Source of the DNA: DAOTVC01 sp034437215
GTDB taxonomy: Bacteria; Chloroflexota; Anaerolineae; B4-G1; SLSP01
Length of the DNA stretch: 13,438 nt
Reading direction: 5' to 3'
Assembly (NCBI GenBank): GCA_034437215.1
Contig: DAOTVC010000172.1
Coordinates: 1-13,438, forward strand
Positions 1 to 6,958 of this stretch are shown here, piece after piece. A program made the position numbers and the translations under genes. The notes under the pieces were generated by a model, which made no database searches, had not been told where the DNA came from, and worked only from the letters and a program-made list of their open reading frames with translations. How positions within the stretch are numbered: the stretch's first letter is position 1; each line of letters begins with the position of its first letter.

Positions 1-51
1 CCATCCGCGCTCCGCGCGTCCGGCGCTCCGGGGGCTCACTTACCGACGGTC

Positions 52-79
52 ATTATACCAACCGGGGCCCGTTTGTCAA
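52..79 (-). promoter_or_regulatory. Leftward sigma70-type promoter P3 (closest to the unseen gene)
   Basis: On the minus strand a perfect TTGACA (79-74), a 16-bp spacer and a perfect TATAAT (57-52). This is the best -10 of the three. Unlike the two upstream promoters it is not followed by the duplicated leader block, so it is probably the ancestral or proximal promoter. Expected start is near 45, leaving about 45 nt of transcript in the window. Stacked strong promoters of this kind are typical of highly expressed genes such as rRNA operons, but the product cannot be identified here. Confidence 0.75.
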
Positions 80-138
80 GGCCCTTCGGGCTCCTGCCCG
101 CCGCTCCGTCGCCTGCTGGGTAACTTGGAAAGTGCCCG

Positions 139-208
139 GCCTGGGAAGCGTCTCTGACCTCTCCCTCACGCCGCGCGGTATTCTACCGCACCCCCTCTGG
201 TTTGTCAA
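139..208 (-). repeat. Promoter-leader duplication, copy A
   Basis: Positions 139-187 match 235-283 at about 45 of 49 bases with a constant 96-bp offset. The -35 block (TTGTCAAGGG on the plus strand, 202-211) recurs at the same offset. The unit therefore holds a full minus-strand promoter plus roughly 40 bases downstream of its -10. The predicted start region carries CCGCGCGG (171-178), a perfect 8-bp palindrome. Confidence 0.8.
180..208 (-). promoter_or_regulatory. Leftward sigma70-type promoter P2
   Basis: On the minus strand TTGACA (208-203) is followed by a 17-bp spacer and TAGAAT (185-180), exactly 96 bp from the corresponding elements of the upstream promoter. The -10 and the following 40 or so bases are nearly identical to the upstream copy, whereas the spacer sequence has diverged. 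Conservation of the hexamers despite spacer divergence suggests selection on promoter function. Expected start is near 173. Confidence 0.75.
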
Positions 209-234
209 GGGCCGGGGCCACCCTCTTCCGACTC

Positions 235-304
235 GCCTGGGGAGCGTCTCTGACCTCTCCCTCACGCCGTGCGGCATTCTACTCTATCCCCGCCCCCTTG
301 TCAA
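235..304 (-). repeat. Promoter-leader duplication, copy B
   Basis: Second copy of the 96-bp-period unit, differing from copy A at about four positions in 235-283. The palindrome at the predicted start is degenerate here (CCGTGCGG on the plus strand, 267-274). The sequence between -10 and -35 is largely different from copy A, so the conserved parts are the hexamers and the transcribed leader. Confidence 0.8.
276..304 (-). promoter_or_regulatory. Leftward sigma70-type promoter P1 (most upstream of three)
   Basis: Read on the minus strand there is a perfect -35 TTGACA (304-299), a 17-bp spacer and a -10 TAGAAT (281-276), five of six matches to consensus. It points out of the left end of the window, away from the VIT/VWA gene at 370. 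The match quality, and the recurrence of the same architecture twice more downstream, make chance unlikely. Expected transcription start is near 269. The gene it serves lies outside the window. Confidence 0.75.
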
Positions 305-369
305 GGGAACCAAAAGCAATTCCCCGGCGTTTTAAAAGGTAGAGCTGTGCAACGAAAAGGAGCCGACCT

Positions 370-2733
370 ATGAAGACGAGAGTTGCGACAATCTGGCTGG
401 TACTTCTGTCCCTGTTACTGACCGTCAATCCGGTGCTTGCCGATGGCATCATTATCATCGATCCGCCGCCCGAGCCCCCGCCCACACCCCACCCCTCTCC
501 CTGGCTCACCATCCGCTACCACCGGGTCGAGGTCACCCTTGAGAACCAGGTAGCCACGACGCGGGTGGATCAGGTCTTCCGAAATGATGGCCCCACCACC
601 GTGGAGGGTACCTATCTCTTCCCTCTTCCTCCCGGCGCGGTCGTCGACGAGTTCACCATGTGGGTCGATGGCAAGCCCGTGGAGAGCAAGATCCTGAGGG
701 CCGAGGAGGCCCGCGCCATCTACGAAGGGTACGTACGCCGCCAACAGGATCCGGCCCTCCTCGAGTACGTAGGGCGCGACGCGGTGCAGGCCCGCATCTT
801 CCCCATCGCCCCCGAGGAGGAGCGGCGCATCGAGCTCGAGTACCGCCAGGTGCTCCAGGCCGAGGACGGATTGCTGCACTACCGTTACGCCCTCGACACC
901 GAACGCTTCTCGGCTTATCCCCTGGAACAGGTCAGTGTGCACATCACGGTCCGCTCCCGGACCCCGCTCCATGCCGTCTACTCTCCCACCCACCAGGACG
1001 AGGTACTCATCCGGCGTGAGGGCCAGTACGAAGCGAGCGTCAGTTACGAGGCCAACGACGTACTTCCCGACCGGGACTTCGAACTCTACGTCGGTTTCGG
1101 AGAAGAGGAGATCGGCGCTCACCTCCTCTCCTATCGACCGGCCACGGAGGACGGCTTCTTCCTCCTCATCCTCTCGCCCCAGATCGAGGTGGACGAGGGG
1201 CGCATCCTGCCCAAGGACATCTTCCTCGTGCTCGACACCTCGGGCTCGATGGAGGGCGAGAAGCTGCAGCAGGCAAAGGAGGCGTTGAGCTACGTGTTGC
1301 GCCATCTCAACCCCGAGGATCGCTTCAACGTCGTCGCTTTCAGCAGCGACGTGCGCAGCTACGCTCCCCGGCTGCGTCCCGCCTCCGAGGCCGGCACAGC
1401 GACCGAGTGGGTCGCCGAGTTGGAGGCCATCGGCGGCACGAACATCTACCTGGCGCTGACGGAGGCGGCGGCCCAGGCGGATACCGATCGTCCGACGGTA
1501 GTCATCTTCCTCACCGACGGTCTACCCACCGAAGGGATCACCGATGAGGAGACCCTGCTGGGCGCCCTGGAGCAGGAAGCCCCCGACTCCGTCCGCATCT
1601 TCCCCTTCGGGGTCGGCTACGATGTCAACACCCTGCTCCTCGATGAGCTTGCCGAGGATCACCGCGGTCGTCCGACCTACGTCCAGCCCGACGAGCGCAT
1701 CGACGAGGAGGTCTCCAAGTTTTACGCCCGTGTTCAGAGCCCCATCCTCACCGACATCGAGTTGGACTTTGACGGGGTCGACCCCTACGATCTCTACCCC
1801 CAGTCCTTGCCCGACCTCTTTGCCGGCACCCAGCTCATTGTCGCCGGGCGCTACACGGGGGAAGGCCCGTCCTCCATCATCCTGGAAGGCCGGGTGGAGG
1901 GCAGGAAGACCCTCTACACCTATCAAGGTGAGTTCGCCTCAGAGGGGGGCGCGAACTTCATTCCCCGGCTGTGGGCCGCCCGCAAGATCGGCTATCTGCT
2001 CACCCAGATCCGGCTCCACGGTGAAGAGGAGGAGTGGATCGATGCTGTCGTCACCCTCAGCCTGCGCTACGGGATCATCACCCCCTACACCTCTTTCCTT
2101 ATCGAAGAGGAGGACGTTCTGTCCTCCACGGGAAGGGACGAGGCCGTCGATGGCTTCTGGTATCAGGAACCGCCCGCGTTTGCAGGCGAAGAAGCCGTGG
2201 AGGAGGCGGAGGAGCGGCTGGGGCTCGGGGGGGCCGATGCGCCCCCGACCGCCTATAAGGCCCCCGAAGAGGGCGGGGAGAAAGCGATCCCACAGATCCG
2301 CTACGCCGGCGACAAGACCTTCTTCTGCGAAGAGGAGCGCTGTGTCGATACCGCCTTCATTCCCGACCGGATGGAGCCGCAGGTGGTGCGCTTCGGGTCC
2401 GACACCTACTGGGAAATCGCCGCCGCCCGCCCCGAATGGGCCCACTACCTCTCGCTGGCTCCAGAGGTCATCTTCGTCCGCGAGGACGGGACGGCTCTGC
2501 ATGTACAGACGGGGGATGGGATCGCGGAGGATGAGATCGATCTACCGGAGCCGAGACCAGATCCAGAGGAGACGCGCGCCCCCTCGACCTCCACCACTCC
2601 TGGGGTCACGGTAGAATCCGGGGCGCCAGAGAGAGAGGAACCAGCACCGGCTACGCGACGCATCCCCCTCTGCAGCAGCGCTTACGCGGCCCTGCTCGTG
2701 CTGTTGGCCTGTTGGATGATACGACGCCGGTAG
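370..2733 (+). CDS. Secreted VIT and VWA domain protein, C-terminally membrane anchored
   Basis: A 787-residue surface protein. An N-terminal signal peptide (about 1-24, hydrophobic core then VLA-D) is followed by a VIT domain (about 45-175). A von Willebrand A domain (about 283-455) has a complete MIDAS: D289-T-S-G-S293, T357 in GGTNI, and D383 in TDG. A later region has a close cysteine pair (C653, C658) and a proline/acid-rich linker (about 720-763). The end is one hydrophobic segment (about 766-783) with RRR at the terminus, giving an outward-facing, membrane-tethered protein. The domain order is that of the inter-alpha-trypsin-inhibitor-like VIT/VWA proteins of bacteria, which are thought to mediate metal-dependent adhesion; the ligand is unknown. 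The start is supported by AAAAGGAG (355-362) seven bases before ATG. It stands alone, diverging from the promoter array on its left and convergent with the next gene. Confidence 0.9.
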   Translation: MKTRVATIWLVLLSLLLTVNPVLADGIIIIDPPPEPPPTPHPSPWLTIRYHRVEVTLENQVATTRVDQVFRNDGPTTVEGTYLFPLPPGAVVDEFTMWVDGKPVESKILRAEEARAIYEGYVRRQQDPALLEYVGRDAVQARIFPIAPEEERRIELEYRQVLQAEDGLLHYRYALDTERFSAYPLEQVSVHITVRSRTPLHAVYSPTHQDEVLIRREGQYEASVSYEANDVLPDRDFELYVGFGEEEIGAHLLSYRPATEDGFFLLILSPQIEVDEGRILPKDIFLVLDTSGSMEGEKLQQAKEALSYVLRHLNPEDRFNVVAFSSDVRSYAPRLRPASEAGTATEWVAELEAIGGTNIYLALTEAAAQADTDRPTVVIFLTDGLPTEGITDEETLLGALEQEAPDSVRIFPFGVGYDVNTLLLDELAEDHRGRPTYVQPDERIDEEVSKFYARVQSPILTDIELDFDGVDPYDLYPQSLPDLFAGTQLIVAGRYTGEGPSSIILEGRVEGRKTLYTYQGEFASEGGANFIPRLWAARKIGYLLTQIRLHGEEEEWIDAVVTLSLRYGIITPYTSFLIEEEDVLSSTGRDEAVDGFWYQEPPAFAGEEAVEEAEERLGLGGADAPPTAYKAPEEGGEKAIPQIRYAGDKTFFCEEERCVDTAFIPDRMEPQVVRFGSDTYWEIAAARPEWAHYLSLAPEVIFVREDGTALHVQTGDGIAEDEIDLPEPRPDPEETRAPSTSTTPGVTVESGAPEREEPAPATRRIPLCSSAYAALLVLLACWMIRRR

Positions 2734-2757
2734 AGAAGGGGAGTCTATCGATACCGG
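2727..2757. terminator. Possible weak bidirectional terminator between convergent genes
   Basis: CCGGTA (2727-2732) and TACCGG (2752-2757) form a 6-bp inverted repeat spanning the 28-bp gap between two convergent stop codons, with an internal TATCGATA palindrome. There is no T-tract on either side, so intrinsic termination is doubtful. It is listed because it is the only candidate structure between the two genes. Confidence 0.25.
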
Positions 2758-2761
2758 AGCA

Positions 2762-5101
2762 TCAGTCCCAGTGGACTTCCAGCGTGCCCGTGTGATCCAG
2801 GCGCAAGCGAACGGCCCACACCCCCGAGGCAACGCCATGGAGGGCTCCCTGGGGCAAGGGCTCGCCGTTTAGAAGGGCGTGGCTGGGAGGATGGGGCAAG
2901 GTCAGCCATACCTCTCCCAGCGCGAGCCGGTCCAGGTGGAGATCGAGGCGGACGGAGTGATCGTCGATCTCCCAACGGGCCACCTCCCCTCCCTGAGAGA
3001 TGTGGAAGGTCGTGCCGATGAGCTGCGGCTTATCCTTGACGGGCCGGAGCCCCAGAAGAACGCACCCGTGGGGCTGTAGGGAAAAGGTGGGCAGCGCCGT
3101 ATCCACCTCCAGACGCAGATAGCGTTGATCCCAGAAGTCGACGACGTGGTAGGCGCGCCGGAGATCCAATCCGGGGAGGTGGCGGGGCAACGCGCGGCGC
3201 GTCGGCTCGTTACGCCAGTTGAAGAGCCCTACCAGCTGCCAGTTGCCCCAGGGGCGTGCCACCGGCGCGACAACCTCGGAGGGCATCTGCCCCTCGAAGA
3301 GATCGAGGACATCCATCCCCTCAACGAGCGGCGGGAGCAGCACCGCTGCCATTGCCCGGCGTTCGGCGGAGAGGTCCGGAAGGTGATCAGAGAAGACGAC
3401 CAGCCCACCGGAGAGGCCCAGCAGGGTCACCTGAGAGCGCACCTCCTCCTCGGTCAGTTCGGTCTCCTCGGCCCGCACCATGAGATTGTCGGGATCACTG
3501 ACCCACCACCGCTCGTGCATCCAGGCACGAGCAACGACATTGCGCAGGCTGTTGCGCAGACCGGGCATCGTCGGATCCTTGCGGAAGGGAAAATGAACGC
3601 CTGAGAGGCGCGGCGTCCAGTAGGGGGCGGTATCGGGGCCGATACGCATCGCGTCCACCAATCCAACCGATGCGCCCAGCGGCCCACCACACCCCACAAG
3701 ATAGGTCTCTTCCCCCGCCGCTTCGCGGATGAGCTTCAGGGCGTGCCGGTAAGCCTGGACCCGGGTCAGGTTGGGGTTGTGATGCCGACCGGGTAAGGCC
3801 GCCGCGTAGAGGAAATCCAGCTTCAGATAGGAATAGCCCCACTCCTTGACCGCCGTGTCAACGAGACGGCGCACGTGCTCCTCCACACCGGGGTGGGTAG
3901 GATCGAGCGCGCGCGCAATGAAACGGTTCGCCAACAGACCCGCGGAGACGAAACGGCCCTTGCGGTTGCGCAGCAGCCACTCGGGGTGTTCGGTTGCGAT
4001 ACGGGAGCGAGGATGCACGGTGAAAGGGCCCAGCCAGAGTCCGGGCGTGAAGCCCGAGCCGTGAATGCGCTCCCCCAGCCACTTCAAGGAGTTGGGGAAG
4101 CGCTCATTGCGCTCCAGCCAGTCCCCCCAGGTGGGCTCGTAGCCCTGGTCGAGTTGAATGACCTCCAGGGGCAGCTCGTCCTCCAGGAGCGCTGCCTCCG
4201 CCAGGTTCGCCATCACATCGGATTCTGCGACCTTCGCCCAGAAGATGTACCACGATGACCAGCCAGGAGGAGCGGAACGGGGTTGCGGCAGGTCCATCTG
4301 GCGAGCGACGGCGTAGGCATACTGGGCCAGAGGGTCGTTGTTGGGCAGGGGCACCCACTCGAAGTAGAACCACTCCGAGTGGCGTGCCTCCCCCACCCCC
4401 AAAGGGATGTCATCGCACTGGGACTGCACCATCAACCCCAGGTGCGCAGGGCGGAGATCGGCCCACGTCTGTACGAACTGATCGGCCAGGGAGACGCCAC
4501 CGGCAACCAGAGCCTCATCAGAGGTGACGAAGGCGCCGACCGTCTCGCTCCAGAAGCGGCAGCTCTTGCGGGACCAGGGGGTGAGGGAGTTCTTCATCAT
4601 CGGCCCGTTCAGAAGGCGCACAGGCAGGACAGGACAGCGCTCGGGGACATCTCCCGGCAAGAAGCCGGCTGCCGACCAGGACTGCCAGCCGGTACGGTAG
4701 AAGCCGCGCACGGCTCCGCGCGGTCTCAGCTCCCCTTCCAGGGATCGAAAGAAGAAGCGCCGCAGGCTGACGAGATCGGGGCCCTTATTGATCACCCCCA
4801 CGCGCAACGTTAAGAAAGGCCGGGTCGTGTAGAGACGGGCTCTCACGGAGAGCACGAGACCCTCGGACTCCTGGTAGACGATCTGCACCTCTTTGGCGGG
4901 GCCGTGGACGTCCTCCACGTCACGCTGATCCACGTACATGGGGACGAGGTCGGAGTTGGTGACCTGGACGGTGCGGCGCCCCTTGCGGGCCTCGACCCCC
5001 ACGCGACCCATGAGCGAACGCCCGTGACTCTCGAGACGAAAGTGACCGGGCGTGGGGGACCAGAGCAGATCAAAGGAAGGGCTTTGGAGCCGCAGCGTCA
5101 T
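2762..5101 (-). CDS. GH36-type alpha-galactosidase (clan GH-D)
   Basis: A 779-residue glycoside hydrolase without signal peptide, so probably cytoplasmic. It has an N-terminal beta-sandwich (about 1-260), a TIM barrel (about 275-590) and a C-terminal beta domain (about 600-779), the usual GH36 plan and size. Barrel signatures include PPGWSSW (278-284), IQLDQGY (315-321) and TWGDW (324-328). The presumed nucleophile is D429 in LKLDF, and the acid/base is D490 in RIGPD, which fits the R-x-x-x-D motif of the family. The reaction expected is retaining hydrolysis, or transfer, of alpha-galactosyl groups from oligosaccharides or glycolipids. GH36 also includes alpha-N-acetylgalactosaminidases and raffinose-synthase-like members, so substrate is uncertain. 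Its ATG overlaps the stop of the upstream Rieske gene as ATGA, indicating translational coupling as third gene of an operon. Confidence 0.88.
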   Translation of the reverse strand: MTLRLQSPSFDLLWSPTPGHFRLESHGRSLMGRVGVEARKGRRTVQVTNSDLVPMYVDQRDVEDVHGPAKEVQIVYQESEGLVLSVRARLYTTRPFLTLRVGVINKGPDLVSLRRFFFRSLEGELRPRGAVRGFYRTGWQSWSAAGFLPGDVPERCPVLPVRLLNGPMMKNSLTPWSRKSCRFWSETVGAFVTSDEALVAGGVSLADQFVQTWADLRPAHLGLMVQSQCDDIPLGVGEARHSEWFYFEWVPLPNNDPLAQYAYAVARQMDLPQPRSAPPGWSSWYIFWAKVAESDVMANLAEAALLEDELPLEVIQLDQGYEPTWGDWLERNERFPNSLKWLGERIHGSGFTPGLWLGPFTVHPRSRIATEHPEWLLRNRKGRFVSAGLLANRFIARALDPTHPGVEEHVRRLVDTAVKEWGYSYLKLDFLYAAALPGRHHNPNLTRVQAYRHALKLIREAAGEETYLVGCGGPLGASVGLVDAMRIGPDTAPYWTPRLSGVHFPFRKDPTMPGLRNSLRNVVARAWMHERWWVSDPDNLMVRAEETELTEEEVRSQVTLLGLSGGLVVFSDHLPDLSAERRAMAAVLLPPLVEGMDVLDLFEGQMPSEVVAPVARPWGNWQLVGLFNWRNEPTRRALPRHLPGLDLRRAYHVVDFWDQRYLRLEVDTALPTFSLQPHGCVLLGLRPVKDKPQLIGTTFHISQGGEVARWEIDDHSVRLDLHLDRLALGEVWLTLPHPPSHALLNGEPLPQGALHGVASGVWAVRLRLDHTGTLEVHWD

Positions 5102-6099
5102 ACCGTCCCCTCCTCGGGCGGACGGGCTTGTTGCATCAGTTCCTGACGCCGGCGACGGTATTCAACGATGGGGCGGTCGCCCTGGACGAGCTGCTCCCCA
5201 CCACGCAGCGCACTGGCCCGCGGACGTTGCGTCTGCACCACGCGGCGATCCTGATGAGCGACGAGACGGTTGAAGGGCAGAGCGATCCAGGCCACCAGAT
5301 CTCCGACCAGGGGCAGGGGCAGAAACTTCTGGTAGAAGCGCAGCAGCAGCAGTGTGTTCTCCTCGTCCACGGGGACAAAGGCCACCACGATGCGCACGTC
5401 ATCGCTGATATGATTCTGCCACAGATTGGGGAAGATGAACTCCAGACGGAAATCCCCAGCAGGGGACGGGACGAGCACTTCATCAGGTCCGAGAGGGCGG
5501 GAGCCGTCGTCCAAGCTGTTGAAGACGTAGACGTAGAAGAGCTCTTCATCTACCCACTCAAGACCGGGGCCATTGACCAGGGTCCGTCCCCCCCGTCCGA
5601 TGGTGTTGTGATGGACGAAGGGCAGGTGCATCACATCGAGCTGGTTCTCGATCACCCGGGAGTAGTGAGCGTTCCAGGGATCGTAGAGGGTGGCGCAGCG
5701 AAAGGGACCCGTCAGATCGTCGAAGAAGCGCGGCAACCCAAGATCCTCGGGAGGCTCCTCCCCCCACCAGACCCAGATGAATCCGTGCGCCTCGTGGGTG
5801 GGGTAGCCGAGCACTTTGAAGCGCTCGGAGACGGGGGCGTTGCGCCCGTTCGCCGGGATGAGAACGACCCTTCCAGAAGCATCGTATTCAAAGCCGTGGA
5901 AGGGACACTGGAGGTGCCCCGCCTTGACCTGTCCCCGGCTGAGCGCGCCCCCCCGGTGTACACAGCGATCGCGCACACAGTGCACTGCGCCCACGTCATC
6001 GCGCCAGAAGACGAGCTTCTCTCCCATGCGGGTGACCCCTACGGGGCGCTTCTTCACCTGTCGCGATTCGAGGAGGACGTACCACTGGTTGGGAATCAT
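5098..6099 (-). CDS. Rieske [2Fe-2S] non-heme iron oxygenase, alpha-subunit type
   Basis: A 333-residue oxygenase. The Rieske domain (about 5-115) has the cluster ligands C46-x-H48 and C65-P-F-H68. The catalytic domain carries the mononuclear iron motif N152-x-x-D155-x-x-H158-x4-H163, with a likely third ligand D284 in HQDRRVVQ, completing the 2-His-1-carboxylate facial triad. Length and layout resemble single-component-type oxygenases such as vanillate O-demethylase or pheophorbide a oxygenase-like proteins. These hydroxylate or O-demethylate using electrons from a separate reductase, and no reductase gene is visible here. Substrate is unknown. The start follows the upstream gene's stop by nine bases; a GGGAG (about 12 bases before ATG) overlaps the last codons of that gene, so translation is probably coupled. 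There is no signal peptide, so it is cytoplasmic. Confidence 0.9.
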   Translation of the reverse strand: MIPNQWYVLLESRQVKKRPVGVTRMGEKLVFWRDDVGAVHCVRDRCVHRGGALSRGQVKAGHLQCPFHGFEYDASGRVVLIPANGRNAPVSERFKVLGYPTHEAHGFIWVWWGEEPPEDLGLPRFFDDLTGPFRCATLYDPWNAHYSRVIENQLDVMHLPFVHHNTIGRGGRTLVNGPGLEWVDEELFYVYVFNSLDDGSRPLGPDEVLVPSPAGDFRLEFIFPNLWQNHISDDVRIVVAFVPVDEENTLLLLRFYQKFLPLPLVGDLVAWIALPFNRLVAHQDRRVVQTQRPRASALRGGEQLVQGDRPIVEYRRRRQELMQQARPPEEGTV

Positions 6100-6108
6100 C
6101 GGCGCTGC

Positions 6109-6765
6109 TTACTCCCGAAAGCCCATCAACCGCATCCACTGCAGATCGTTCACCAAGGCCTCCCGGGCAATCAGGTGCAGGGTACGATAGCTGATGCGCA
6201 GCTGAGCCATGACCTCGTGGTAGTGCTCCCGTGCCTCCCGTGCTTCGTCCTGCTCGCGTTCCTGATCCATGCCGGCCTGGCGGATCGTCTTCAGCAGCAC
6301 CCGCAGCTCCGAACGGCGCTCGCCATCCACCCCCAAGACGGCGAGCGCCGCCTCGATGGCGGAGTGCGATTCGATGCGCTTGAGAAGTGCGCTGCCATAC
6401 TTGATGAAGCCCTCCTGATCCTCGGGGAGCTGCTCTAACTGCAGCACGGGGGTCAAGAGCAGATCAGGATTGTGACGTTGGGCCTGCCGTATGACCCGGT
6501 GCAGGTGAAAGAAGGCGTTGCGTGCCAGGTCCTCGGCACGGTTCTCAGCCACGTAAGCGGCGTGGGATTTACCGGCGGCCTCTTCGCGAATCCGCCGGTA
6601 ACCCAGCGCCTTCGTCAACAGCTCGCGGTCGTGATTGAGGTCATCGAGGCTATAACCGAACCGTGCGAGTTTGGGACTGATCTGGGGATCGTCCGCGTGC
6701 TCCAAAATCTCCGATAGACGTTCGAGGATCTCGCTGTCCTCAAGATGTTTGGCCTGCTCGTTCAT
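6109..6765 (-). CDS. Helical protein of unknown function, first gene of the Rieske/GH36 operon
   Basis: A 218-residue protein that I do not recognise. It is rich in Glu, Arg, Leu and Ala, has no cysteine, no signal peptide and no membrane segment, and looks almost entirely alpha-helical. Amphipathic runs lie at about 5-25, 45-100 and 105-215, and a charged E/R stretch (about 165-182) could form a coiled coil. The start is well supported by AAGGAGG seven bases before ATG, and a TATAAT -10 lies about 90 bp upstream. It is followed after nine bases by the Rieske oxygenase gene, so the three genes are probably co-transcribed. A structural, regulatory or scaffold role is possible, but nothing in the sequence assigns one. 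Coding status is supported by the ribosome site and by the operon spacing. Confidence 0.8.
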   Translation of the reverse strand: MNEQAKHLEDSEILERLSEILEHADDPQISPKLARFGYSLDDLNHDRELLTKALGYRRIREEAAGKSHAAYVAENRAEDLARNAFFHLHRVIRQAQRHNPDLLLTPVLQLEQLPEDQEGFIKYGSALLKRIESHSAIEAALAVLGVDGERRSELRVLLKTIRQAGMDQEREQDEAREAREHYHEVMAQLRISYRTLHLIAREALVNDLQWMRLMGFRE

Positions 6766-6855
6766 CTGCGTCCCTCCTTACACTACGCTCTATAGATAAG
6801 CGACCGACCTAAAGGAGTTGGGCAACGCCGCAAGACCCGTCGCCGTTACAGAATT

Positions 6856-6861
6856 ATTATA
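6856..6861 (-). promoter_or_regulatory. Probable -10 element of the helical/Rieske/GH36 operon
   Basis: On the minus strand a perfect TATAAT (6861-6856), preceded directly by TG, lies in a locally AT-rich patch between aspS and the operon. No good -35 is seen at 16-18 bp spacing (CCTGCT or neighbours), so an activator may be needed. The start would be near 6849, giving about 84 nt of 5' leader before ATG at 6765. Confidence 0.5.
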
Positions 6862-6919
6862 CACGCATCTGGGAAAAGAGCAGGTGCAGGGCGCGGGGGC
6901 AACGCGACGACATGAGAGA

Positions 6920-6949
6920 GGGGGCCACAGTTTGGTACCTGCGGCCCCC
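6920..6949 (-). terminator. Candidate hairpin downstream of aspS
   Basis: GGGGGCC (6920-6926) and GGCCCCC (6943-6949) form a perfect 7-bp GC stem with a 16-nt loop, beginning nine bases after the aspS stop. An alternative stem within 6939-6955 uses CAGG/CCTG. No T-tract follows on the minus strand, so termination would be inefficient or factor-assisted, and read-through into the downstream operon is possible. Confidence 0.35.
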
Positions 6950-6958
6950 AGGACCTCC

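Noticed and set aside
1..4. Possible ATG at 4-2 on the minus strand after GGAG, as the start of the leftward gene
   Set aside because: Only one base of the frame beyond the codon remains in the window, so neither coding nor frame can be judged.
53..277. 74-codon minus-strand ORF with an internal RGVRERSETLPR repeat
   Set aside because: The peptide repeat is only the translated 96-bp promoter-leader duplication, and the frame crosses two promoters.
415..1305. 296-codon minus-strand ORF opposite the VIT/VWA gene
   Set aside because: Shadow of a strong gene with signal peptide and complete MIDAS. No ribosome site upstream.
5128..6438. 436-codon plus-strand ORF across the Rieske and helical genes
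   Set aside because: It spans parts of two well-supported minus-strand genes and shows no motif or start signal of its own.
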